Below, in pieces: positions 35,099-45,838 of a stretch of DNA of 64,000 nucleotides. This DNA comes from Anoplopoma fimbria (lineage: Eukaryota; Chordata; Actinopteri; Perciformes; Anoplopomatidae), in contig NC_072451.1 of the NCBI RefSeq assembly GCF_027596085.1, positions 9,315,098 to 9,379,097 on the forward strand. The letters are read 5' to 3'. The notes under the pieces were generated by a model. It was not told where the DNA came from. It did no database searches and saw only the letters and a program-made list of their open reading frames with translations. A program made the position numbers and the translations under genes. The stretch's first letter is position 1, and every line of letters starts with the position of its first letter.

Positions 35099-35194
35099 CA
35101 TCCACCAGGTCCTGGCTGAGATGTCGTAGCAGAGCTGCCATTTGATGGAGCCTTCCGTGGTTTTCCCTGCCATTACGCTGTCAGCAAGCTTCAT
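35099..35194 (-). CDS. nfia: NFIA alternative N-terminal coding exon (partial gene)
   Basis: This exon encodes the first 32 residues of an NFIA isoform. NFIA is a nuclear transcription factor that binds TTGGC-N5-GCCAA sites as a dimer and acts in glial, neural and muscle development. The translation begins MKLADSVMAGK and ends SIKWQLCYDISARTWWM. From memory this equals the alternative first exon of mammalian NFIA except at three conservative positions (residues 12, 13 and 14: T, T, E instead of A, S, D). The residues precede the MH1-like DNA-binding domain, which starts in exon 2 outside the window. An in-frame TGA at 35212-35210, six codons upstream, fixes the reading frame. The first ATG has a weak context. 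Met8 (35173-35171) has G at -3 and +4 and could be used too. A paralogous NFI gene is possible but less likely. Confidence 0.85.
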
Positions 35195-35296
35195 CTGATG
35201 CGAGCGCGCTCACCGGAGATAAGACACCTAATTGAGAAAACATTTGCACTGGCATGTTGGGCAACATGTAGCCCGCTCCATACCATATGGAATCAT

Positions 35297-35298
<2 letters not shown>
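35195..35298 (-). promoter_or_regulatory. nfia: putative 5' UTR / proximal promoter of nfia isoform
   Basis: The sequence directly upstream of the start codon on the minus strand, before an A run at 35299-35330, is balanced and repeat-free. It carries a GATA-type motif (AGATAAG on plus, 35217-35223) and CGAGCGCGCTC near 35201. There is no TATA box. The transcription start cannot be placed from sequence alone. The absence of simple repeats in this hundred bases, between long repeats on either side, suggests constraint, but that is inference. Confidence 0.45.

Positions 35299-35330
<32 letters not shown>
35299..35330 (+). repeat. poly-A tract, about 32 bases
   Basis: A run of A seen directly, about 105 bp upstream of the nfia start codon in transcript orientation, where it reads as poly-T. 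Confidence 0.9.
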
Positions 35331-35333
<3 letters not shown>

Positions 35334-35415
35334 CCTTGACAATGAACCAATCTCATTCAGACCCCGTGGCAAGGTGAGCGGCAGTCATCTGCTCGGAGAG
35401 GGAAAACACACACCC

Positions 35416-35417
<2 letters not shown>

Positions 35418-35473
<56 letters not shown>

Positions 35474-35505
35474 AAACACAGAAACACACACACACACACA
35501 CACAC
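35418..35505. repeat. (CA)n microsatellite, interrupted
   Basis: CA tract at 35418-35472, a short interruption, then CA again at 35486-35505. It lies about 220 bp upstream of the nfia start codon. Confidence 0.95.
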
Positions 35506-36793
35506 TGAATGATGAGCCTTTTTTCCGCATCGCCGTACGCCTCGGGTCGCTTCTCCCTTCTTTTTTCCCCCTCCTCGGGTATAATTAGTGCTTGTTCTTC
35601 ATTATCATCGTCATCACCAGGAGAAGAAGAAGAAGAAGAACTGACTCCAAACAACTTCTACTGCTTTTTTTTTTTATTATGGTCACTTTAATGGGACGGA
35701 GGCAGGTAGGGAGAGAGAGAGAGAGAAAGAGACAGAGAGAGAGAAGGGGGAGACAGAGAGAGAGAGGGGGCAGAGGGCTGAAGCTCCACAGGGCGACAGT
35801 CCTCTGGACACATGGAACTGCTTACTACACTATCATGCTATGTTTTGTTTTGGGTTTCCCCCCCCCAAATCCCTCCATCCCACCCTTCAGCAGAAAGAAC
35901 TTGTGTGTTTCGGCTTAAATACCTCCAGTATGAAGGATCCGGTGGAAGCTCGTCCAGGGAGGGTTGCATGGACGCTGCACGACCGTCCACCTGAAAAACA
36001 CCACACACCATCAGTAAGTCTGCTTTTCAAACTTCACTCACAGGTTACATTTGTGTCTCAAGAAAAAGAAGAAGTGGAGGAAGAAGAGGTAAAAGTAACT
36101 ATGTAAACTTCTTCTTTAAAAGTAAGAGTACATACAAAGTAAATAAAAGTACTCTTAAGGCAGAAAAAGCGTTACATAATGATACAGGGCTATCCTGCTG
36201 GTGGAGATGGAGCTAGTTTAACCACTTTGTTGGGTAGTTGCTAAGTAACTTGTGACTGTAAATGTAGTGGAGAAAAATAAAATATTTCGAAGCACTTTAT
36301 AATGCCTTCATTAATGTTAATAGATCACAAACTAAGGCTTAATAGGTCAGTTACAAGTCATTAATAAGAAAAGAAAATCCCAAAGTACTTTTGAACAATA
36401 AATCTACGTTTTATTTACTAAAATCCGATAAGCAAAATCGAACCTTGTTTTAAAAAGTATTTAAAGTAATTTGTTGTATTTGATTGCAGTCAGATGTCAT
36501 TAAAAAAAAGAATTCAGATAGTATAGATAGAGTTGTTGGTACTCCACACTAATTAACCAATATCTTGAGTGGATGATCCCACAAATTTTTTTAAAATATT
36601 GATCCAGATGTTAAGCAAAGGAGTCTTCCGGAAACGTAAAATATAAATAAATATGTAGCCTAAAGGCAACACAAAAGTGGTTCTTATTAATGGATTTCTA
36701 ATCTTTAAAGCATCAGTTAATTATTTAATATTTGTTAAAACAGCATTAGTTCTTTATCTCTTTCTATTTTTACTGAAAGTGTTATGCAATATT
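35506..36793. other. upstream flank: GA-rich repeat and AT-rich sequence
   Basis: Contains a (GAA)n run at 35622-35640, a GAGA-rich tract at 35709-35776, a C run near 35860, and weak AGTAC-type fragments at about 36095-36165. No exon supported. Confidence 0.4.
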
Positions 36794-36911
36794 TCCTCCT
36801 GAAATGTAGTGATGTGGAGAATAAAGTAGAATTACATCAGTAAAGTACAAGTACGTAAAACTTTACTTAATAATCAGACTTGAGTAAATGCAATTAGTTA
36901 CAATCCACTAC
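36794..36911 (-). repeat. AGTACTTTTACTT family fragment
   Basis: Reverse-oriented fragment with TCCTGAAATGTAGTGATGTG, AGTAAAGTACAAGTACGTAA, and an ending of GTTACAATCCACTACTG. Confidence 0.7.
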
Positions 36912-38159
36912 TGTTAACAAGATGTTTTTTTTGCATACCAATTATTTGGAAATTTAATTTATTTCAACACTTTGGTTCACATAATAATTTAACCCCTTTA
37001 AGCCTACCATTATACAATGTAACATCAGTGTGCATATTTGGAAAAGGTGTATAAAATAACTCAAGAGACATCTAGAAAGTGTTTATAAAAAGTATGTCCT
37101 CGGTTTCACTTTTCTTTTAATCCATTTATGTATATGTGTATTCATAAATGGAATATCAGGATTACAAGTAGGTCATAGAGTGAAGGAAAAAATGTTTTGT
37201 TAAAAAAAATAATTTAAAATGTTACAATCAAGACAATTTAAAAGGTAAAAAGCGGGGTTAAATAGGTCAAACCATGTTTTCACTGTATTATCCATGATGT
37301 TATATTTGTATACTATTACTGTCCGGTTGAAAAAGACCTTCAAAATGTAAACAAAATCCACCTCCTTTTTAGTTCAATTTTTTTTCGAAATTTCTTCAAT
37401 GGGATATATATGGGATCAACACAACCTGCAAATTTTATGTGCAATATGTCCTTCTGTATATCTCTTTCTTTGAAATGATTTGTGCCAATGCAGTTGAAAA
37501 TGTAGATGAATTAAAAATGGTTCATTCACTGTCAGTTGTATTTTTCCTACACAGAATCTAGCCCCTAAATGCAGCGCTGTTTTAGAGCTAACCACTGGAT
37601 GTTTTAGTTTTGAAAGGCTTTCATAAGATAATTTGTGGTTGGAAGTTTTTCAACCAAAACAGAAGCATGAGATCCTTTGAATACCAAGACTGGAAGAATA
37701 TGAGGTTTTTTTCTGTCCCCCCCCTGACCCGATAGAAGCAGCGGGGCTCCTCCGAAAGCAGCAGTGTCCCATCCTATTGCACCATCAACAAACATGTGCT
37801 TTAACGTGCAAGATAATTTCACTGTCTGTTGTGTTGAAGTTTGGGGAGGGGGAGGAGGGGGGGGTTGAAGGGGTAATAAAGGGCTCGGGGGGTTCTGTGT
37901 AGCTCAGGTTCCTAATCAGAGGGGGAATACCTGGACCAGAGCAGAGCCGCCATCAAAACAGTTCTCCCTTTGTGGCAGCCAAACGGAGGAATGCGATTCA
38001 GCCAGAGATACAGAGGGACGTTTGGGTTGTTGGGCGGGTAAGGTACACCAGGCCAGGAGGTGAGGAGCAGGATGGAAGGGGAGGGGGGGATCAACTGAGG
38101 AACCATTTGAGCAATTGTTTTCGATTGGATGGCAGACCATGTTGAAGGTGCTAAACTAT
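36912..38159. other. upstream single-copy stretch
   Basis: AT-rich to about 37700, then a more GC-rich, repeat-poor block at 37700-38150 with G runs near 37846-37865 and 38080. Overlapping minus-strand frames in that block have no recognised motif. Possibly conserved noncoding sequence. Confidence 0.35.
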
Positions 38160-38545
38160 CCAATAATTTCGGCTATTAAAAAAACAACAATGCAGCTAAC
38201 CTGAACAACACAATCTAAACAGTTTAAAACACTAAAATAAGCCGTTAGCTTAAATAAACCATTTAGGCTAGCTTGAACTTAAATTGTCAACTTAAACAAT
38301 GTTATTCAAGTTGGCTATCAGTTTATTTCCTTAAAACAGTTGTTTTTTCTAAGTAAACTTAACTGTGAACAGTTTTAGCAGCTACAATAAAATATTAGCT
38401 AATTATGAACAGTACATCGCTGTAATAACTTAGCTTGCCTACTATAATAACTGTTGAGCTGAGCATATACACTGCCAAAATATACCATTAGCTAACTCGC
38501 AAGAAAGCTTCTAAACTGAACTTTAGCCAAGTGTACAATGTGTAT
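38160..38545. repeat. degenerate AT-rich tandem array, part 1
   Basis: Recurring phrases such as CACTAAAATAAGCCGTTAGC, AAACCATTTAGGCTAGCTTG, AAAATATTAGCTAATTATG and AATATACCATTAGCTAAC imply an old tandem repeat of roughly 40 bp with a core like AAAATAWACCATTAGCTAAC. The array resumes at about 39600. Confidence 0.5.
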
Positions 38546-39599
38546 GATGTATTAGGTTTAGCCACAAATTTCTCATGCCATTTTTACTCAGTAGTAGGCC
38601 TACTGAGAGCATCAAAGCTTGCGGGACAGGGGCATACATTGCATTTTACATTGTTGTAGGCAGATGTCTGGTTGAATTTCAGAAATACCAGTTACACACA
38701 TTTGTACATTAATGTAATTGCTTTGGGCTCAGTTCTTGTTGTAATAGAAACAATATATTTAGTTATGTAGTACGTTCTCTTAGAACCTCTTTCATATCCA
38801 AGCAATATTACTATTGTAACTGAAATATTCCTAATGGAATTGATATTAATTAGAATTGAAACCTTTTGAATCAGAAACAAATTGATTCAGGAAGGTCAAG
38901 AGGACAAAGAAGTAGAGCTGCCAAGATGGACTTGTCAATAGATCAATGGGTAATGTGCGTTAAAATAGTTTCTTTATTGGACTAAGTCCGAAGTGGACGA
39001 AACGAAAAAACGATTGCACACTCGCCTCGTCCTCCCCACTGCCAGGAGACTACTTAGCCGGGAGAAGCACATGCAACAGCTCTGGCAGAGGGGCGGGTTC
39101 CCGTTAACAGTTCAAATTCAGCCAGATCAAACCCCAGTAATGGTGTGACTTACAGAGCTGGATTTTTTTGCCTGCTGCTAAACTAAAGCTCCGTCCCAAG
39201 TAGCAGCTGTATGCTTTCTTCCGGTCGGAGCATTACCTGGTGGCGGGGAGGACAAAACAAAACACAAGACATTCCCTTGTCTCGGCCAACTCAAACCCAA
39301 GCCAATAATCAACATATGAATAAGTACACGGACCACATCGCTCCCGGTTAGTGGCAGTAGTCAGTCACTAGAAAGATGGCTAACGTAAACTCTAGGCCAC
39401 ACGTGAAGATTATTAGATAGCAGTGTTATTTTGACCGGCTCTCAGAGTTTCACCAGTCTGGTCGAAATTGTGTAATCTTGCCTTGTTGTTATTTAGTTGA
39501 CTTATTTTCTTTTATAGCTGATGACTGTATTAAGATTGTATGGACCCAGTAGGAGAGGGAAATGCTGCCGCTTATTTCTTTGGAGCATATGGCTACTCA
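38546..39599. other. segment interrupting the AT-rich array
   Basis: About 1 kb that lacks the array phrase and is more GC-rich in the middle (39030-39380). It contains a segment near 38920-39000 and another at 39350-39600 that read like interspersed repeats, but no second copy exists in the window and no transposase or LINE coding is recognisable. It could be an insertion splitting one ancestral array. Confidence 0.35.
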
Positions 39600-40350
39600 G
39601 TGCACCTTAAAACCATCAAAAGAAGGAACCTTTATAAGATGACAAATCGGCTGTATGCTAGCTGAACCTGACGGTTAGGTTGCTCAAACAAACTGGTAGC
39701 TAGAAAAGTTTAAAATATCAGCTGACTTTAAATGGTTTTCACCGCCAAGATGAAATATTAGCTCCTTAGATTGGCTCCTAAAATTACTTGTTAGCCAACT
39801 GAGCTTTTAGTTTCCAAAATAAACCATTAGCTAACATTAACTTGAATTTTAAATTTAACTGCTGAAGTTCTGTTACATCAATAGTTAACATGAATATGTG
39901 CTAACAGGTGCTAAACTGAACCCTTTGAACCCTTGCAATCTGTTATGTAATGTTAAACTGTTAAAACTATTAAAATACGCTGTTAGCTAAATTGAATTAC
40001 ATGGTTTAAGATGACAAATGTACTGTTTGCTAACAGTATTGATTTAACTGCTTAACCAAAACATTAACTAACCTGAACCTATAGGTTTTGTCAGCTAAAA
40101 TAAAATATCTGCTCATTTGGAGCGGTTTTCACTGCTGAAATTTTATATTTACTACTTAACTTCTAAAATGAATTAGCTTTACTTAACAGTTTGAGTAACT
40201 AAAGACAACATCTAGCTAACCTCTTCATTACTGTTTTCATTACTATTAAACAAACCAAGAAAATGGTTGGCTCACGCTAACAATAAACATATAAGCCCTT
40301 TAACTAGCAGAAGGTCAGAAGACCCTTAACCATCAGCTTATAAAGTTGTG
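39600..40350. repeat. degenerate AT-rich tandem array, part 2
   Basis: The same core reappears, for example AAAATAAACCATTAGCTAAC near 39818, AAAATACGCTGTTAGCTAAA near 39972 and AAAACATTAACTAACCTGAA near 40058, with poorly preserved spacing. Confidence 0.5.
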
Positions 40351-43135
40351 ATGATTTACCAATTCTTACATAGAGACAGATTCATCCAAATAGGATGAAC
40401 ATGTTGGTCTAAATCAAACAATTAATTCTGCTTTGAGCTGCTAAATGTTCAACTTTCTTCACTAGCTAGTTTCTGACTGTGTCTGTGTATTGTTTTGTAC
40501 GGTGAGCTGAATGGGACAAACTTAAGTGCAGCTGTAGAGCTGCAGTGAGGACAACCACAAAAGTTCATGGTCTTGCAAGGTCTATTGCAGGTGAACTAGA
40601 TTAACAAAATAATTTGTGTGTGCACATTTCAACTGCTTTGAATCACAGATTTAATGCAACAATGGCAAAAAAAAATCATGTATTAATCAATAGGTTTTCT
40701 ATCTTTTTAAAACTAAGAACATGATTGTCAGCTGTACCCTCATATGTACCGTAAATTCATGCATTTACAAAAAGAGTAAACAAAAACATCAAGAATGAGA
40801 TGCTGATGTATCCGTGTTTTTTATGCTGCTGTATTAATAGTAGATTTTTGCAATGTGATGCTTTGTCTACAATCACTTATTCCTATATTTAGGAATATTT
40901 AGGAATGTTGGGCATGTAAGACTATTTTTTATTACATTTGACGGTTGTATTAAAATATATGTCATCGTGCAGAAGTGACAAAAGTATTGTTCTGCAGTGT
41001 GGAGTTTAAATACCTAAGTGTCAATACATGATTTTATCTACGCAAAATGTCTGACAGACATTTACCTTTTCAGTGCGTGGACTTCATGTGTAAAAAACAA
41101 ATGTTCTTATATTATGTGGCACTAAATATAACTATATGCGTGTGATATCCCTACATGAAGAAAATGTGTACTGTATACTCAGTGAAAATGTTTTCCAAAT
41201 GCTGGTCATTCATTCAACTCCCAGTAGGAGGCAGTGTTGTGTTTCCTGGTTTAATTTACAATTTTAACTTGAAGAGTAAAGTTAACTGAAATCAGTAAAG
41301 ATGTTTCTTTTTCATTTTTATTTTGACTGCATCTGATTTTACAGAAGGTTTCTACTCACCTACTCACTGACTGTAGACGTCACTGCCTGCTGTCATGTTC
41401 CAGTGGTTTTGTGTTTCTGTTGCAATAAAAAAAATAAATAATAATAATTGATGGTAAACTACAACATCTGTGTGACTCGTTTGTCTCTGTGCAAATAACT
41501 TGAATGACATACTTTGTGTTTCTGGGGCAGATGAGATAAAGTTAGTATTCATTTACATGGTATTATTATAAAGGCCAGGGTGTCTTAAATTCATTAAATT
41601 CAATCTGAAATTGTTTACAAGTACATACTGGGCTGAAGAATCATGGTTTCCCAACCTCAGAAGGGGCTTGGGTTTAAGCCTTTAATATTTCAGTTTATAT
41701 TATGCTTACATGGTGCATATTCTTAAATAAATGTGCTTAATCAAGTTACCACAAACATAACACAATTCACAGCGAGTGATAGGTTAGGGATTGAAAGGGA
41801 GCCTACAGCTCACTTTGCCCCCTGGCCTAGCAGAACATTAAATCTGGCCTTGTATAAAATGTTAAAATCTCTACACAGCAGGGAAAAAGACAGAAAGGCT
41901 GAAATGCTACATGTTGATAAAGCTTTGAAAATCATTAACATACAAATTATTATAAAATACAAATGCTGGCAAAAACGGGGCTAATGTCTACAGCAACAAA
42001 AATATGTAAAAAGAAATGTAAGTCCTCAAAAAACACTGTCCGTCTGTTTTTTTTTATCTTGATAGTTTGGTAAATTATCATAGTGACAAATTATTTTTTA
42101 ACAATTTTTTCAGCATTAACAAGAAGCTTGTAAAGACCTCTCATGTGGACCAGATGGGTACACAAACTCCTGGCAGCATGTTGATGCTTCAGTCAAGATC
42201 CTGTTAGCAGAACGACCCCCGACACGTTTCTCCAATTTATCCCCAAAATCCGATAAGTTACCCAAATATGTGCATTTCACTTCCTTCCTCTCACTAAACC
42301 AGTGAGAGAGAGAAGGGAAAAAAGTCCTGATTGTCAACATCTGTTTTCCCTTTACCCCCCCCCTCTTTGTGGAGCTCGGCGGCGCCCTTGGGCGTCGCAG
42401 CAGCAGCAGCACCCTGCCACCCAGCACTGCATCCACCCACCCTCCCATCCATCCATCCGCCCGCCCGCCCGCCGCCTGGCTGGCCTGCTGAAGCTCAGTG
42501 AAGCCAAAGTGTCCATATGAAGACACATTAACAGGGATGGTTCACCAGCTGTCCTTCCACTACCACAGTCACCACATCAGCCATATTAAATGACCCTTTT
42601 TTTTTTTCCTCTCCTCCACACTCAGTCCAAGAGACCTTGTTCGCGTCGTCTCCCGTGTATTCTCCTGTTGTTCTTCCCCTCATTTTAAAATGTTTAGCTC
42701 TGCAGCATCTGCACTTGCGGTACATTAGAGGATTTGGAGCACGGAGCATTTGACAAAAGCCAGGAAGCCTGAGCTCCAAACAAGAGTGTTTGTTTTCATG
42801 CGTTTTTTCCCCCTCGTCCTGATTGCTGTCAGATGCCTTTGTGTTCCAGGTGGTTGAGACTGCGGAGGGAGAACCACACAGAGAAATAAATACCACATAT
42901 CCTCCTTTATTTCTGCTGCTGTTGACGTATATATTGCACTCGGTATGAAGTGTAAATGGGCCAAATGGCTTTGAAATCCACCACATGAACTGATTGCTCT
43001 CTTGAGGGCTGGGACCATCTGATTTATTGTAGGAAGTGAATAAGATCAGAGGAGATTCACTGATTCATTGGTGCCATTTAACCTGTCCGTTTGGTTTTCT
43101 CGGTTCTGGTAGAATTTCTGGTCTAAAATATGGTG
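40351..43135. other. upstream stretch; candidate conserved block at its end
   Basis: AT-rich and featureless to about 42100. From 42120 to 43030 the sequence is balanced and repeat-poor except for the (CATC)n(CGCC)n run at 42446-42474. A strong-looking single-copy block lies at 42840-42990. No exon with convincing splice sites was found. Minus-strand frames of 136 and 152 codons here have no recognisable domain. Confidence 0.35.
42446..42474. repeat. compound (CATC)n(CGCC)n microsatellite
   Basis: Three CATC units lead into four CGCC units. Confidence 0.9.
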
Positions 43136-43262
43136 TGCTGTAACAATACCATTTCCCTTCATTGGAACTATGGAGCCCAAACCAAGAAACACAAACCCAG
43201 ATGAAAAATATATTGAGAGGGGTGTCCACACCCTTTTGCCAATAATGCATATAAAGATTTTC
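43136..43262 (+). mobile_element. Tc1-like deletion relic
   Basis: The text TGCTGTAACAATACCATTTC followed by CCTTCATTGGAACTATGGAG is a recognisable internal segment of the same Tc1-like group as 26740. It is followed 20 bp later by GGGGTGTCCACACCCTTTTG, which resembles the 3' terminal repeat of that group. The intervening half of the element is missing. No partner inverted repeat was found upstream. Confidence 0.5.
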
Positions 43263-44249
43263 CAATCTCTACCTACTGCAAACATCGACAGTGAGACACT
43301 TGAATAAATACAGTTGTTTAAAGGAGATGTTTATTCAGTAATATAAATTAGAGATCCTGAAAAATCTTAATGTCAATGCCTGGACATATTTTTTTGTAAT
43401 TGCTAGATACCCTTTTTTTTTTTTTTTAAGAAACATTCCTTGTGCTAGCTAGCACATTTTACCACTTTATCTCGTTACATCAGGAGACGTTCTCGTTATT
43501 GTGCTGTCTGAACCAACCAAAACCGTGACGTTTTATTTGTATTTACTAGAGCCAGCAATAGCAACAGCAATAGCAACAGCAACGAGACAAAAAACAAAGT
43601 TGAAAAGGAATCTTGTCTTATTTCCTGAACCCTAACTACTTTGAAGACGAATGCTCCAATGTACAGATCTCTACCGCATTCCCCGAACGCAGCACAAGGA
43701 CAGTAATAAGGACCTGCTGGACACGTGCTCTGACAATTAGAGACACACAAAGATCATCCAGGCATCTGGGTCACTGAGCAGAAGAAACAAATCAGTGCAA
43801 TAATGACTTCATTGTGCTCCAGCAGAGACTGTGAAGAGGCTCAGCTGAATAATCAGTTAAATGATGAGTTGTCAGATGTTAAATATTGTTTAAATACGAA
43901 CAGTTGTGTCTCTCTGATCCGGGGCCCGTAACACTACATGTCATGCTCCAAAACCACGAAACGGCAGAAAAAAGAAGTGGAACAAGAAGAGGTTTGTTTA
44001 GTTTCTCCTCCAAGTTTTTTGAAGTATGTTTGTGGTCCGTTTCACATCATGGAGTTAGTTCCACCTGTCAGTTAACTGCTAACAGGGCCTGAGGCATCAG
44101 TACTGTTGCTAGGGTTACCTGCATTTAAGTTTACTTTGAGCTATAATTAAGAACAAAGGTCAAACTGTTGACTGAACTATGTTTAAGGTTAATGTATATA
44201 CACTATATGGCTGTATGATTCAAGCAGACTGCTGACTAAGAAAAGGGTG
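43263..44249. other. upstream stretch, nothing recognised
   Basis: A T run near 43413-43428 and a short (AGCAAC/AGCAAT)n run at 43553-43583. No gene supported. Confidence 0.35.
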
Positions 44250-45365
44250 AAACCAGAGGTCCTTGAGGAGGTTCAATGGGTTCTGGAAGAGGCAATTGGC
44301 CCTCTGGGTGTTTAGAGAATTCCTTAAAGAGGTTTCCAATGTCCTGGAGAGGGTTCCAAGGCTCCTTGAGGACATGGGTTTCGAGCAGAGATTTCCTAAG
44401 GATCATTAAGAGGGTTCATACGACTCAGGTAGACGTTTAACCGGACCTTGAAAAAGAACCAGGGGTTCCTGCAGTTTTTGACCTTAAGGGGTTCCAGCGA
44501 CCATGTACAAGAGGCTATTCCCTGATCCTTGAAGTGTTCCGGGTGTTCTTTAGGGGCCTCCTTGAAGAGGTACCTGGAGTTGTGGATTGGGTTCCAGGGT
44601 CCTTGAGAAGATGCCAGAGGTCCAGTGGAAACTGAAATTGTCATTAAGGAAGTTCCAGAGCTCTAGAAGGGTTTTGATGGGTAATTGAAGAGAATCTGGA
44701 AATCCCTGAGGAGGTTCTTGGGGTCATGGGAGAGGTTGCAGTAGTCCATGAGGGATTTTGGGGTCCCTAAGAATATAAAAGAGACCCTGGTATGATCCTT
44801 AAAATAATCTGAGAAGATCCAGGGCCTCTGTTACAACCCGGCTCTTTCAGGAAAAGGAAGAAACATAAAACCCAATGTTTTAAGGTTTAAAAAGTCATTA
44901 ATTTAAGAAAAAATGGAGCGCTTTAGTTAAACATAAGTGAAGTTGAGAGTAAACACTGTCTAATCTAATCCTTAAAAAACAAAAGACCCCCTGTTCCTAA
45001 CATCCAACATCATCCATGAGAGGTTCCCGGAGTCATCGAGGAGGTTAGATGGTACCAGTGGTCCTTGATGATGCTCCAGCTGCCCCTGCTGGGGATTTGA
45101 GGAGTCCTTTGAGGGTTCTAGGGTCCAGAAAGGACCTGACACCTTTGTGCGGTCTGAAAACAGCCTTCAGGAGTTTCAGGGGATTTTTTAAAAGAATCCC
45201 GGAGTCATGGAGGAGGTTCCAGGGTCTTTGAGGAGAAACCAGAGGTCAGGTGGAGACTTAAATTGTCATAGAGGAAGTTCTAGGGGTGCTGGTGAAGGTT
45301 CTGAGTTGTGCTTGAAAGGGTTCCAAGAGTACTTGGGGGCTTTCAAGGTCTTTATCTGGAAACAA
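44250..45365 (+). repeat. degenerate GAGGTTCCAGGGTCCTTGAG minisatellite
   Basis: More than a kilobase is built from drifting copies of a unit of roughly 27-30 bp whose core reads GAGGTTCCAGGGTCCTTGAG. A block of about 190 bp at 44820-45010 lacks the unit. A higher-order copy exists: the text from GGGTTCCAGGGTCCTTGAG through CCAGAGGTCCAGTGG to AATTGTCATTAAGGAAGTTC at 44590-44655 reappears at about 45215-45280, a 625-bp offset. Open frames crossing it are incidental. Confidence 0.8.
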
Positions 45366-45669
45366 AATGCACAGCATCACTGTCGCTATGGTTACCTGTT
45401 GTTTATTGCCTTGAGCACTTGTTTAGAACAGTTGACCAGAACAACTGGATAATTACATATTACAGCCAATCAGAGAGCAGGATTTCCCCCTGGCTCTGAG
45501 CTGAAATAAATTCAGTAGCTCTGACTGACAACTAAGTGGACTACAGAGACTCTGTGGGATAAAGTGAACAACTGAGGTCAATATATTCTGCTGGAGTCTC
45601 CATACAACAGAGTTGACACCTTCACTGTACAAGCAGCTGCTGCACTACAGCATCTATACACTCCGATAG

Positions 45670-45760
45670 TGTGTGTGTGTGTGTGTGTGTTGTCCAAACA
45701 TATTGAATGGTGAATGTAGAGGCAGCCACAGTGCCCAGAGGGCTGGCAGACAACATGGAC

Positions 45761-45809
<49 letters not shown>

Positions 45810-45838
45810 AGTGTGTGTGGAGAGTGTGTGTGGAGGGT
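45670..45838. repeat. two (GT)n microsatellites
   Basis: GT tracts at 45670-45690 and 45774-45806, the latter continuing imperfectly to 45838. Confidence 0.95.

Noticed and set aside
42116..42986. 136- and 152-codon minus-strand frames as upstream nfia exons
   Set aside because: Neither ends at a convincing donor in frame nor resembles any NFI isoform N-terminus that I recall.
44199..44220. CACTATATGG as a Tc1-like terminal repeat
   Set aside because: Only about ten bases match, with no paired terminus or internal segment nearby.
44250..45365. CRISPR-like repeat array
   Set aside because: Units are diverged and contiguous without unique spacers, and the DNA is vertebrate; it is a minisatellite.
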